Positions 16,441-23,836 are shown, numbered from the stretch's first letter. The stretch: 33,077 nucleotides of DNA from Clostridia bacterium (GCA_003251775.1 QKEK01000122.1:1-33077); one strand, 5' to 3'. Notes: a model not told the origin generated them from the letters alone. Translations and numbers: made by a program.

Positions 16441-16626
16441 TCAAGTAGGATTAGCCCTTTTGTGCCCGCTTTTTGCTTTCCCCTGTATCTCAGGCACAGG
16501 CTTTACAATATTATTGGGATACTTCAGCTTTTTATTGCTTTCTGTACCATGCGGCTGACTTGGGTCAGGTCTCCGCATTCCTGCTTTAGCCATATAATTG
16601 TACTTAACAATGGTTTTTAAAACCAT
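16441..16626 (-). CDS. 61-residue basic small protein (PEIQGKAK motif)
   Basis: The product runs from MVLKTIVKYNYMAKAG through MRRPDPSQPHGTESNKK to VKPVPEIQGKAKSGHKRANP at the end. It is polar, Pro/Lys-rich and without membrane segments. The RPDPxxPHGT and PVPEIQGKAK parts look like a conserved clostridial small protein, but I cannot name a family. AAAGGAG lies three bases before the ATG at 16626, short but strong; a second start at 16593 (MAKAGMRR) lacks a ribosome site. It heads the three small ORFs. The plus-strand reading of the same bases looks like a shadow. Confidence 0.55.
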   Translation of the reverse strand: MVLKTIVKYNYMAKAGMRRPDPSQPHGTESNKKLKYPNNIVKPVPEIQGKAKSGHKRANPT

Positions 16627-16784
16627 GTACTCCTTTCGTCAAGATTCAGTGACTAAGCTAATGACTTAGCTCGTTCAACCTACTATTATCTTTTTCAAAA
16701 AAAAATAAAATATTATTATTTATTATCATTGAAATATAACTGATAGTTGGTAGCATAAGAGTTGGTAATATATTTTTTCATTTA

Positions 16785-17162
16785 TCATCCTTTATTATGT
16801 GAATCCTTCTGTTTACACTCCCTCCTGAACATTTCATAACACCCCATCGCAAATAAAAACACACCAAAGCACTTCTTTAGTATATCTCCAGATAAAGCCA
16901 AAGCTAGTCTTGAGCCAAAAAAAGCACCAACTAATCCAAATACAATTATTGGAATAGCCATTTTGAAATCAATTCTTCTGTTTTTTATATGTATGATCAA
17001 TGCAATAACAGCAGTAGGTATGAAATATATAAGATTAACACTTTGGGCTATATGCTGCTCTGGCTTTACAAATATAACAAGTGCAGGTATTAAAATAGCA
17101 CCACCACCGATTCCCATTCCGCTTATTATTCCAGATAACAACCCAATTAAAACAAGTATCAT
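16785..17162 (-). CDS. Half-size TSUP (TauE/SafE) permease, second of a pair
   Basis: A 125-residue protein with four membrane segments. The first carries GLLSGIISGMGIGGGAILIP, the glycine-rich repeat of the TauE/SafE family (sulfite/organosulfonate exporters and related anion carriers). Full TSUP proteins are about 250 residues with two such repeats; this one has a single repeat. It lies 19 bp after a second half-size protein, so the two probably assemble as a heterodimer. The ribosome site is poor for the ATG used (GGGAG about 14 bases away). Substrate unknown. The end ECKQKDSHNKG is hydrophilic. Confidence 0.85.
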   Translation of the reverse strand: MILVLIGLLSGIISGMGIGGGAILIPALVIFVKPEQHIAQSVNLIYFIPTAVIALIIHIKNRRIDFKMAIPIIVFGLVGAFFGSRLALALSGDILKKCFGVFLFAMGCYEMFRRECKQKDSHNKG

Positions 17163-17181
17163 TAAGTATTAATTACTCCCT

Positions 17182-17547
17182 TTATATAATCATTTTTACA
17201 GCTCCAGCTAGCATAAATATCGCAAATATCTTTCTTAACAAATTAGCAGGGCATACGTGTAGTACCCTTGCACCGATGTAACCTCCTATCACTCCACCTA
17301 AAATGACCTTAATAGTAATATCCCAATCAACATAATTATTTGAAACATAAAAAAGGCTACTTACTATAGTTAGAGGTAATATTATCAATATAGCTGTAGC
17401 ATGTGCTTTGTGGTCATCTGCACCTAGTAAAAACACCATTGAAGGTACTGCTATTGTTCCTCCACCTGAGCCAAACAAACCATTTAATACACCAGTAAGC
17501 AGTCCTATAATAATATATTTCGAGTACCTTTTTATAAAATCTTCCAC
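17182..17547 (-). CDS. Half-size TSUP (TauE/SafE) permease, first of a pair
   Basis: A 121-residue, four-segment membrane protein with LLTGVLNGLFGSGGGTIAVP, the other TSUP repeat, and DDHKAHATAILIILP after it, as in the N-terminal half of full-length TauE/SafE proteins. It starts with GTG; GGAG lies about 13 bases upstream, so the start is uncertain. It is followed at once by the matching half. Both frames are intact and end cleanly after four membrane segments, which argues for a true split pair and not for a frameshifted pseudogene. Confidence 0.85.
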   Translation of the reverse strand: MEDFIKRYSKYIIIGLLTGVLNGLFGSGGGTIAVPSMVFLLGADDHKAHATAILIILPLTIVSSLFYVSNNYVDWDITIKVILGGVIGGYIGARVLHVCPANLLRKIFAIFMLAGAVKMII

Positions 17548-17679
17548 TTTACTTTACATACTCCATAGAGCTTTTTTATTGTTTAATTTCTTACCGTACT
17601 TTAATTACTAAGTTCATAGTATCAATATGCCTTATTATTTCACAATAAAAGAATTTATATGCTTTATTATAAGAAACAG

Positions 17680-17718
17680 TTCACTATAAAAAACCGCACT
17701 TAGTGAATATGGTTTTTT
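17680..17718. other. Second pair of interlocking inverted repeats
   Basis: TTCACTA (17680-17686) pairs with TAGTGAA (17701-17707), and AAAAAACC (17688-17695) pairs with GGTTTTTT (17711-17718). As the arms alternate, only one stem can form, or a pseudoknot. It lies in the 332-bp divergent gap between the TSUP genes and the DUF2089 gene. The T-rich second stem could serve as a weak terminator in either direction. The rest of this gap is AT-rich and holds the promoter at 17792-17820. Confidence 0.4.
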
Positions 17719-17777
17719 ATAAATATTTTAATAATATTATCAATATTAATTAAAAATATTAATGTTCACATTATTTT

Positions 17778-17797
17778 AATCAATAATTAATTTGATT
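17778..17797. promoter_or_regulatory. Inverted repeat over the -35 box of the DUF2089 promoter
   Basis: AATCAA (17778-17783) and TTGATT (17792-17797) flank TAATTAAT. The right arm is the -35 hexamer. A bound dimer would block the promoter, so this is a candidate operator, perhaps for the HTH protein encoded just downstream. Confidence 0.35.
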
Positions 17798-17820
17798 ATA
17801 TTTATTATATGACATATAAT
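17792..17820 (+). promoter_or_regulatory. Promoter of the DUF2089-DUF4097 operon
   Basis: TTGATT (17792-17797) and a perfect TATAAT (17815-17820) are 17 bp apart; start expected near 17827, some 50 bases before the first gene. Confidence 0.65.
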
Positions 17821-17879
17821 AGATATAGCTATATAATTGGTAGCAATTTCTATAAAGAGTAACATAAGAGGTGATACTA

Positions 17880-18245
17880 ATGGCAGAGATTTTAGGCAAT
17901 TGCCCTGTATGCGGTAGCCAAACTGAGATTACAAGAATAAGCTGCGAGTCATGCGACACAACAATACAAGGACACTTTAAGTCATGTAAATTCTGTAGAC
18001 TTAGCTGTGAACAACGAAATTTTATTGAAGTCTTTATTAAATGCAGAGGCAATATAAAAGAAGTGGAAAAAGAGCTAGGTATTTCATACCCTACCGTTAA
18101 GAACAGGCTTGAGGATGCAGCTGGTGCACTTGGATACAGCTTAATAAACAACACTAGCGAGGATAGTAAAAGAAAAACAATCCTCGAAAAGCTGAATAAT
18201 GGAGATATCGGAGTAGAAGAAGCATTAAATATGCTAAGAGATTAA
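17880..18245 (+). CDS. DUF2089-type zinc-ribbon/HTH regulator
   Basis: A 121-residue protein with three parts. A zinc ribbon at the N-terminus has CPVCG, CESCD and CKFCRLSC. A sigma-70 region 4-like helix-turn-helix follows (FIKCRGNIKEVEKELGIS, then YPTVKNRLEDA). The last 20 residues, ILEKLNNGDIGVEEALNML, form a helix pair of the kind seen in SHOCT-like bilobed segments. It is likely a transcription regulator. AAGAGGTG places the start at the ATG at 17880, not the GTG nine bases upstream. The next gene begins 12 bp later and opens with a very similar helical segment, so the two may bind each other or the same partner. Confidence 0.88.
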   Translation: MAEILGNCPVCGSQTEITRISCESCDTTIQGHFKSCKFCRLSCEQRNFIEVFIKCRGNIKEVEKELGISYPTVKNRLEDAAGALGYSLINNTSEDSKRKTILEKLNNGDIGVEEALNMLRD

Positions 18246-18257
18246 GGAGGTTAAACC

Positions 18258-19481
18258 ATGTCAAGCAAAGAAGAAAGAATGATGGTACTACAAATGCTCA
18301 AGGAAGGAAAAATATCAAGCGAGGAGGCATTCAGATTACTTGATGTACTAGACAAGAAGTCTGATGATTCACAACAAGAAACAGAACAGGATAGCAACGA
18401 AAGCCAAAACAAGCACTATACAAGCAGTCATTTTCAACAAGAAGCCGAGAAAGTATTTAATAGAATTAATGAATGGAAGCGAGAATTCAAGAATAGCTTC
18501 AACCAAAAGGATTTCGAGAAGGTAGTTGATGACTTTACCAATAAAGCTGAAAAAATTGGCAAGAACGTTGCTTCTACCACCTTTGGAGTATTAGAAAAAG
18601 TAATGGACTCTATCGGAAGCTTTATTGACACAAGCTCTTTTAATTATTTTGGAGGTTATATGCCTGTAGAAAAACTATTCAGCATTGAGCCAAATGAAGG
18701 AATGATGCTAAATATTGAGGGAACTAACGGAAGCATAATAATTAAAAAGCATGATGCAGATAAAATAGTGATAAAAGCAATTGCAAGAAGCCCTAGGGAA
18801 GACATAGAGGATGTGCTACAATTTATTAATGAAGCCCCTGACTCAGTTTCTGTTATTCTCAAAGAAAAACGGAGCATGAGCGTATCCTACGAAATATATG
18901 TACCCCAAATTAGCCTTGGAAAAATCCGTATATGCACATCAAATGGAAAAATATATGGAGAGGATATATGCTGTAGTGAATTTATTGCAGATACAATTAA
19001 TAGCCCTATTGATTTAATGAAAATTACTTCAAAAAAAATTAACACAAGAACAAAGAATGCAAGAATCAAACTGGGATACTGCACCAGCAATGAGTTTGAT
19101 ATCCTTAGTAGCAACTCAATCGTCGAATTAAGCCACGTTTATGCAAAGGAAATAAAGGCAAAATCAACCAATGGAAGAATATTTGCAGAAAATATTCATA
19201 CAGTTGATGGCAATGACTACGTGAGCATAAATATGGAGACTACAAATGGTAACATCAAATTAGCTATGAACGCCCCTGAGAATACTGGATATCATATAAA
19301 AGCTCACACCACTCTAGGTGTAGTTAATCTACTAATCCCAGATATGGTTTACCAACACATAGATAACAAGAATCTAATAGGAAATTATATTGAGGCTAAA
19401 AGCACTAAATACGAAGAAGCTGATAGTAAAGTAAGCATTGAAGTAAAGAGTACAAACGGGGGTATTGAGATTATCAGGTAG
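18258..19481 (+). CDS. DUF4097 protein, LiaX/YvlB-like
   Basis: A 407-residue protein. Residues 5-33 (EERMMVLQMLKEGKISSEEA, then FRLLDVL) are the short helical module found at the start of YvlB/LiaX proteins. An amphipathic, charged middle (about 40-120) follows. The C-terminal 250 residues have the repeating beta-strand pattern with SNGKI, STNGRI, TTNGNI and STNGGIEI turns typical of DUF4097 beta-solenoid domains. LiaX in enterococci and YvlB in B. subtilis belong to the LiaFSR-type envelope-stress response; a like role is inferred here. GGAGG precedes the ATG. No signal peptide is seen. It ends 106 bp from the converging ABC permease gene. Confidence 0.88.
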   Translation: MSSKEERMMVLQMLKEGKISSEEAFRLLDVLDKKSDDSQQETEQDSNESQNKHYTSSHFQQEAEKVFNRINEWKREFKNSFNQKDFEKVVDDFTNKAEKIGKNVASTTFGVLEKVMDSIGSFIDTSSFNYFGGYMPVEKLFSIEPNEGMMLNIEGTNGSIIIKKHDADKIVIKAIARSPREDIEDVLQFINEAPDSVSVILKEKRSMSVSYEIYVPQISLGKIRICTSNGKIYGEDICCSEFIADTINSPIDLMKITSKKINTRTKNARIKLGYCTSNEFDILSSNSIVELSHVYAKEIKAKSTNGRIFAENIHTVDGNDYVSINMETTNGNIKLAMNAPENTGYHIKAHTTLGVVNLLIPDMVYQHIDNKNLIGNYIEAKSTKYEEADSKVSIEVKSTNGGIEIIR

Positions 19482-19561
19482 CCTTGATTGCCATTTACAC
19501 AACAACGCAATATATTCATCTAAACCAATACTATTTAATCTACATTAAATTGATACCTCAT

Positions 19562-19589
19562 AAAAAGGGGATGAAGCATAACATCCCCT
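19562..19589 (-). terminator. Terminator of the RR-HK/ABC transporter genes
   Basis: AGGGGATG (19566-19573) and CATCCCCT (19582-19589) form an 8-bp G+C-rich stem with an 8-base loop, followed on the minus strand by TTTTTA. The stem includes the permease stop codon. In the plus direction no T-tract follows. Confidence 0.85.
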
Positions 19590-20376
19590 ACCTATTTGTA
19601 AGCTCAAGCCTTTTAATTCTCATAATAGCAAGAATAATAAATATAATTGCCGCTCCAAGGATTATAGCTACATTTTGAATAAGCTCTGTGTTAAATACAG
19701 AAGATGATGACAGCTTCATAGCCTCTTCAATCAAGCCTGACGGTGTAAATTTCTGCTGTTTAAAGCTTGACCCCAGAAAGCCTGAAATAAGAATAAAGGT
19801 TAATGTCAGTAAGCCTGTCAGTATAGGCTTTTCAGTTAGAGTTCCTATTAAGATAAGCATGGAAACAATGAATATCAGAAATACCCCTTCCAACACCCCA
19901 GCCTTAACTATAGGTACAATACTAGGCAAATCAGAAGAAAACAATAGACTAGAATAAATATAATTCAAAGCAGCCCCAAATATGGAGCAAAAAAACACCA
20001 CAGAGCTATAAACGGCGAATTTAGATATTATAATATGACCAAAGCTTTTACCAGAACAAAGTGGCATTATCAAGGTTTTATCTTTTAGCTCACTTGAAAT
20101 AAGCCCACATAATACAAAAATTATAATTAACATACCCATTTCATAAATATCACCCAAATAGCTACGAATGCTACCTGTCTGACTCATATCCACCATAGCA
20201 CTCATCATCTCCTGAGAGATACCTTGAAATTGACTTTTTAGCAACTCTGGGAGCACGTATTTACTCATAACAGGATTAAGTATAGCAAAAAAAGCGAATA
20301 CAGCCAGTATAATCAAAAACCTATAATTTCTTATACCCTCTAAAATATCCTTCTTAATAACTGATATTATTCTCAT
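19588..20376 (-). CDS. ABC-2 type transporter permease
   Basis: A 262-residue integral membrane protein with about six hydrophobic segments, beginning MRIISVIKKDILEGIRNYRF, the amphipathic start common to ABC-2 permeases. A large outer loop (about 45-80) follows the first segment. It overlaps the ATPase gene by four bases (ATGA), so both are made together. It corresponds in position to YxlG of the B. subtilis sigY operon. The substrate is unknown; peptide or lipid export in envelope defence is plausible. Confidence 0.9.
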   Translation of the reverse strand: MRIISVIKKDILEGIRNYRFLIILAVFAFFAILNPVMSKYVLPELLKSQFQGISQEMMSAMVDMSQTGSIRSYLGDIYEMGMLIIIFVLCGLISSELKDKTLIMPLCSGKSFGHIIISKFAVYSSVVFFCSIFGAALNYIYSSLLFSSDLPSIVPIVKAGVLEGVFLIFIVSMLILIGTLTEKPILTGLLTLTFILISGFLGSSFKQQKFTPSGLIEEAMKLSSSSVFNTELIQNVAIILGAAIIFIILAIMRIKRLELTNR

Positions 20377-21314
20377 TTCCCTTTTACCTCCTCTAAGAAA
20401 ATATCCTCTAGGTTTTTGGAGCGTACAGAAAAGGAGGAAACATAACTGCTACTCTTACTCAAAAGATAAAGCAATTCCCTTGACACCTTTTCTGTATCCT
20501 CAACCCATACACTTAACAAGTCATCAAGAATCTCAGTCTTGATGACGCCAGAAATGTCTTTTATACTTTCCTCAAGAGCAGTATCCGATCTTTCCTTAAG
20601 CTTAATATCAAATACAGGTTGTACATTCTCCTTCAATAAATCCTGTAGAGACTTCTCAAACAATACCCTACCCTGTGATAGAATGGACACCCTATCACAT
20701 ACCCTTTCTACATCATTTAATATATGAGTAGAAAAAAACACCGTTTTTCCTCTCCTTTTAAGGTCTAGAATAAGCTTTATTACATCACTTCTACCCTCTG
20801 GGTCTAACGCTGAGGCTGGCTCATCTAATAGCAGTAGCTCTGGATCATTAATTAAGGCGGCTCCAATACCAAGTCTTTGTTTCATTCCTCTTGAAAATCC
20901 GCCTACTCTTCTTTTAGCAGCTCCAGTTAAGCCAACCCACTCTAATATCTCATCAACCCTCTTTCTACTACACCCGTCTTTATTCTCACCAAAATATTGA
21001 AGTGTTTCTTTAGCTGTCATCCATGAATAAAACATAGGCTCTTCAGGAAGATAGCCTATACATAAATCTCCAGGATTAGTCTTGTCAGATAATTCAATAC
21101 CATTCACAATGCACTTTCCACTACTCGCTTTAGACAAACCAGTCAATATATTTATGGTAGTAGATTTACCAGCCCCATTGTGTCCAAGAAAGCCATATAT
21201 TTCTCCTCTATTAACATGAATACTTATATCTTTTAGTGCATGGTAGTTCTTAAACACCTTGTTAAGGTTCTTAACCTCTATCATATACCCTTCCTTCATA
21301 TGTCCTTCCTTCAT
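20373..21314 (-). CDS. ABC transporter ATPase
   Basis: Cytoplasmic ATPase of an ABC-2 exporter. Walker A GHNGAGKST (about 44-52), the signature GGFSRGMKQR and Walker B LLLLDEPASALDPEG are intact, followed by the switch histidine in FFSTHILNDVERVCD. Length 313, with the extra C-terminal domain usual for this group. The first ATG overlaps the stop of the PLDc_N gene, but two further in-frame ATGs follow at 15-bp steps, each with its own AAGGAAGG; the family-like start is at MIEVKNLNKVF (codon 11, 21284). The order PLDc_N-ATPase-permease equals yxlE-yxlF-yxlG of B. subtilis. Confidence 0.95.
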   Translation of the reverse strand: MKEGHMKEGYMIEVKNLNKVFKNYHALKDISIHVNRGEIYGFLGHNGAGKSTTINILTGLSKASSGKCIVNGIELSDKTNPGDLCIGYLPEEPMFYSWMTAKETLQYFGENKDGCSRKRVDEILEWVGLTGAAKRRVGGFSRGMKQRLGIGAALINDPELLLLDEPASALDPEGRSDVIKLILDLKRRGKTVFFSTHILNDVERVCDRVSILSQGRVLFEKSLQDLLKENVQPVFDIKLKERSDTALEESIKDISGVIKTEILDDLLSVWVEDTEKVSRELLYLLSKSSSYVSSFSVRSKNLEDIFLEEVKGK

Positions 21315-21326
21315 ATGTCCTTCCTC
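21282..21326 (-). repeat. Three tandem 15-bp SD-plus-ATG cassettes
   Basis: On the minus strand three near-identical 15-mers follow each other: GAGGAAGGACATATG, AAGGAAGGACATATG and AAGGAAGGGTATATG. Each holds a ribosome site and an in-frame ATG, giving start codons at 21314, 21299 and 21284 for the ABC ATPase. Confidence 0.85.
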
Positions 21327-21517
21327 CTACCTACTATTAAGAACATAATAGGACCAATCAAGTTAAAGAATAGCACTATAACTATCCATGCTAATTTGTT
21401 AAGATTAGCAGTTCCATCTTTAACGATTTTGAATATACAATAGCCTGCTAATAAGAGCTGAAAAATAAATATAGGGATTAATGCCAGTATCATATTGGTA
21501 TCTATTAATACATTCAT
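21311..21517 (-). CDS. PLDc_N-domain small membrane protein (YxlE-like)
   Basis: A 68-residue protein with two membrane segments (about 8-30 and 43-63) and the PLDc_N pattern LNKLAWIVIVLFFNLIGPIM, then FLIVGRRK. In phospholipase D-type proteins this is the N-terminal membrane hairpin; here it stands alone, like B. subtilis YxlE, which works with the YxlFG ABC transporter and dampens SigY activity. TAGGAGG precedes the ATG by seven bases, and a hairpin lies just before it. The stop overlaps the ATPase start. Confidence 0.88.
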   Translation of the reverse strand: MNVLIDTNMILALIPIFIFQLLLAGYCIFKIVKDGTANLNKLAWIVIVLFFNLIGPIMFLIVGRRKDI

Positions 21518-21533
21518 AGAAAAACCTCCTAAT

Positions 21534-21570
21534 GCATCAGTGAATATCCTTCACTCAATCATACTGATGC
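21534..21570 (-). promoter_or_regulatory. Hairpin upstream of the PLDc_N ribosome site
   Basis: GCATCAGT (21534-21541) and ACTGATGC (21563-21570) pair perfectly, with a competing inner pair GTGAA/TTCAC. On the minus strand it sits right before TAGGAGG. Upstream in the 218-bp gap are a good TATAAT with a weak -35 and three AAGTCA motifs (21635, 21658, 21712 on the plus strand), the last two as AAGTCATG, possible sites for the response regulator. Confidence 0.45.
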
Positions 21571-21735
21571 TTTTTACTATGTAATAATCATACCAGTATA
21601 TGCCCTGTTTTGGCATGTATCTGTAGTAACATAAAAGTCACATTATAGAAATGCAAAAAGTCATGCTTGAACATATAAATTTGTTATATTAAAATATAAT
21701 TCCACTTAAATAAGTCATGAAAACTTGGTTCACAA

Positions 21736-23109
21736 TCAAAGTTCTATAGTAGCTGCGAAGCCTTGATTCTCTTTTGAGGAATAATGCACCTTCCCATTAT
21801 AGACAGCTATCCTTTCACGTATACCCTTAAGCCCATATCCCTCAACAATTTGATTACAGCCTATACCATTATCCTCGACTTGTAAACGAATTAAATCCTC
21901 TCCCTGCGTAATGGTTATGTCCATAGATGTTGCCTTACCATGACGTATACTATTAGTTATTAGCTCTTGAGTAATTTTATAAATACACTCTTTTATGTTT
22001 TTGTCTATGGTATCAGAAATCTCTATCCGAGAATTAATTTTATAATCAGACTCGTTCTGTATCCGCTCAAAAAGCAACAAGAGAGCATCCTTTAAAGTAT
22101 TATCCTCAAGCAATATAGGCTTAAGTGCCTTAATAGCACGTTTCAACTCTGCGAAGCCGGTTCTTGTAGTAGTCTGCGTTTGTTCAATAGCCTCAATGGC
22201 CTTTTGGGAATCAACACTTACTAGCTTTTTTGCGGCCTCTAATTGAATAATAGCACCAGTTAAAGTATGTCCCAAGGTGTCATGTATCTCTCTTGCAATC
22301 CTGTTTCTTTCTTTAATAATACTAATTTCCTCTAACTTTTGATTTTTTTCTTTAAGCTCCTTCATCAATAATTGTAAATTCTCGTTCATTATTAACTGAC
22401 GTTTTGCTATATAAAAGACCGCTACAACCATTACATATATAATCAAATTCTCCATCACAAAGCTTGTAATGTCGTCCGAGGTTAAAACCTTACCATTTTC
22501 AATGAATATAGTATTCAACTTAATTACTCCAGTTGACAAGTATATTATCAAAGGAGCTGTTATAATATACTTTGCATATTTTAACGGATACTCATTCAAA
22601 AGGCTGGCTACAACAAATAATATAAGAAACAAATAATTTCTTGATAAGGCAATATAATTAGCAGATAATATTAAAACCAGCTCCACAATAGGTAATAAAT
22701 AGTATAGTACCTTTTGACCTGAACTAACAAAGCAGTGACGAATTATTAATAAAAGAAATACCACAGCTAAGAAAATAAAAGCAATAAATTCATCCTTACT
22801 CTGAAAGGCACTCACAAAGGCAAGAATTTCATATGAGTATAGTATAAACAAAAAAACCAAATGCACTATATTCTTGTCAAGTGACTCAATTAGATTGATA
22901 GAAGGAGGGCTAACTGCTGTTTTTCTTGTATAAAACAGATATAGTATGACGCCAATTACGTGAAATAAAACGATAATAATAGCCCATTTACTCTTTTGCT
23001 TATTATCTAGTCTATTATTATTTACACAGTGAATTAAATAATATATCTGAACCGAAAGCTGAAATGCTCCCCCAACAACAATTAAAGGGATTAAGTTTAT
23101 TATATCCAT
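21736..23109 (-). CDS. Histidine kinase (HisKA_3 type) with membrane sensor
   Basis: A 457-residue sensor kinase. The N-terminal 235 residues hold seven to nine membrane segments. The first two resemble a PLDc_N hairpin (SKWAIIIVLFHVIGVILYL at 40-58). A coiled coil (about 240-268) leads to the phosphoacceptor box ERNRIAREIHDTLGH with H276, and the HATPase domain has ELITNSIRHG and DNGIGC with GYGLKGIRERI. It is of the LiaS/DesK/NarX group that pairs with LuxR-type regulators, here the gene 61 bp upstream. It probably senses the envelope and controls the adjacent ABC transporter. Confidence 0.93.
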   Translation of the reverse strand: MDIINLIPLIVVGGAFQLSVQIYYLIHCVNNNRLDNKQKSKWAIIIVLFHVIGVILYLFYTRKTAVSPPSINLIESLDKNIVHLVFLFILYSYEILAFVSAFQSKDEFIAFIFLAVVFLLLIIRHCFVSSGQKVLYYLLPIVELVLILSANYIALSRNYLFLILFVVASLLNEYPLKYAKYIITAPLIIYLSTGVIKLNTIFIENGKVLTSDDITSFVMENLIIYVMVVAVFYIAKRQLIMNENLQLLMKELKEKNQKLEEISIIKERNRIAREIHDTLGHTLTGAIIQLEAAKKLVSVDSQKAIEAIEQTQTTTRTGFAELKRAIKALKPILLEDNTLKDALLLLFERIQNESDYKINSRIEISDTIDKNIKECIYKITQELITNSIRHGKATSMDITITQGEDLIRLQVEDNGIGCNQIVEGYGLKGIRERIAVYNGKVHYSSKENQGFAATIEL

Positions 23110-23170
23110 ACTAACTCCCCTTCCTATAGCACAAATAAAAAATAAACGCTTACAAATAAAACCTTACATT

Positions 23171-23836
23171 CTAACATTTATTCCTTGCATAATTCATAAG
23201 CTTTGTTCTCCCTTTAATTCCAGTTTTATCGTAAAGCAAGGTTATGTAATTTTTAACAGTACCTTCAGATAGAAATAATTTATCTGCAATCTCCTTGTTT
23301 GTTAATCCTTCAGCCAGAAGCATAAGAATCTCGCTTTCCCTTAATGTGAACGCCTCAAACTCACTCTCCCCAAGCATTACATTCACTTTCTGAAGCTTTT
23401 TATCTTTTCCCATATTCGACAAAAGCTTTTCAGTTATTTTCTGATGCATTACACTATTCCCATGATAAACATTTCGTATAGCCGCCGATAGGCTTTCTGC
23501 TGTCAAGTCCTTAAGCATATATCCACAGGCTCCATTTTTAATAGCCTGCTCAATATACTCATCATCATCAAAGGTCGTCAATATTAACACCTTTATTTCT
23601 GGGTAATTCTCACTTACATATTTTGTACATTCAACACCATTCATCTGCGGCATCCTTATATCCATGAGTACTACATCAGGCATATCATGAACTCTACCTT
23701 GTATAAAACCAAGTGCTTCCCTTCCATTCTGAGCCTTCCCCACTACCTCCATATCCTCTTCAAGTGAAAGCAGTGTAGCCAAGCCTTCTAAAAGAATTAT
23801 CTGATCGTCAACAATTAATATTTTGATTGTACTCAC
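23171..23836 (-). CDS. Response regulator, NarL/LuxR type
   Basis: A 221-residue regulator. The receiver domain has IVDDQ at 8-12, the phosphoacceptor D59 in VLMDIRMPQMNG, the threonine in LTTFDDD and K109 in YMLKDLTAESL. The C-terminal LuxR helix-turn-helix shows LTLRESEILMLLAEGLTNKE and LFLSEGTVKNYI. It starts with GTG, GGGAG about nine bases before it. It is read just before its kinase, so both form a two-component system. It likely acts on the promoter region upstream of the PLDc_N gene and perhaps on the converging DUF2089 operon. Confidence 0.95.
   Translation of the reverse strand: MSTIKILIVDDQIILLEGLATLLSLEEDMEVVGKAQNGREALGFIQGRVHDMPDVVLMDIRMPQMNGVECTKYVSENYPEIKVLILTTFDDDEYIEQAIKNGACGYMLKDLTAESLSAAIRNVYHGNSVMHQKITEKLLSNMGKDKKLQKVNVMLGESEFEAFTLRESEILMLLAEGLTNKEIADKLFLSEGTVKNYITLLYDKTGIKGRTKLMNYARNKC

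Noticed and set aside
16390-16620. 76-codon plus-strand ORF
   Set aside because: Opposes the 61-codon minus ORF that has an SD and a more protein-like composition; this one lacks an SD.
16785-17547. Frameshifted full-length TSUP gene
   Set aside because: Both halves are complete four-segment units with own starts and a 19-bp gap, so a split pair fits better than a broken gene.
17780-18154. 124-codon minus-strand ORF opposite the DUF2089 gene
   Set aside because: The plus-strand frame carries the zinc ribbon and HTH with promoter and SD; the minus reading has no family features.
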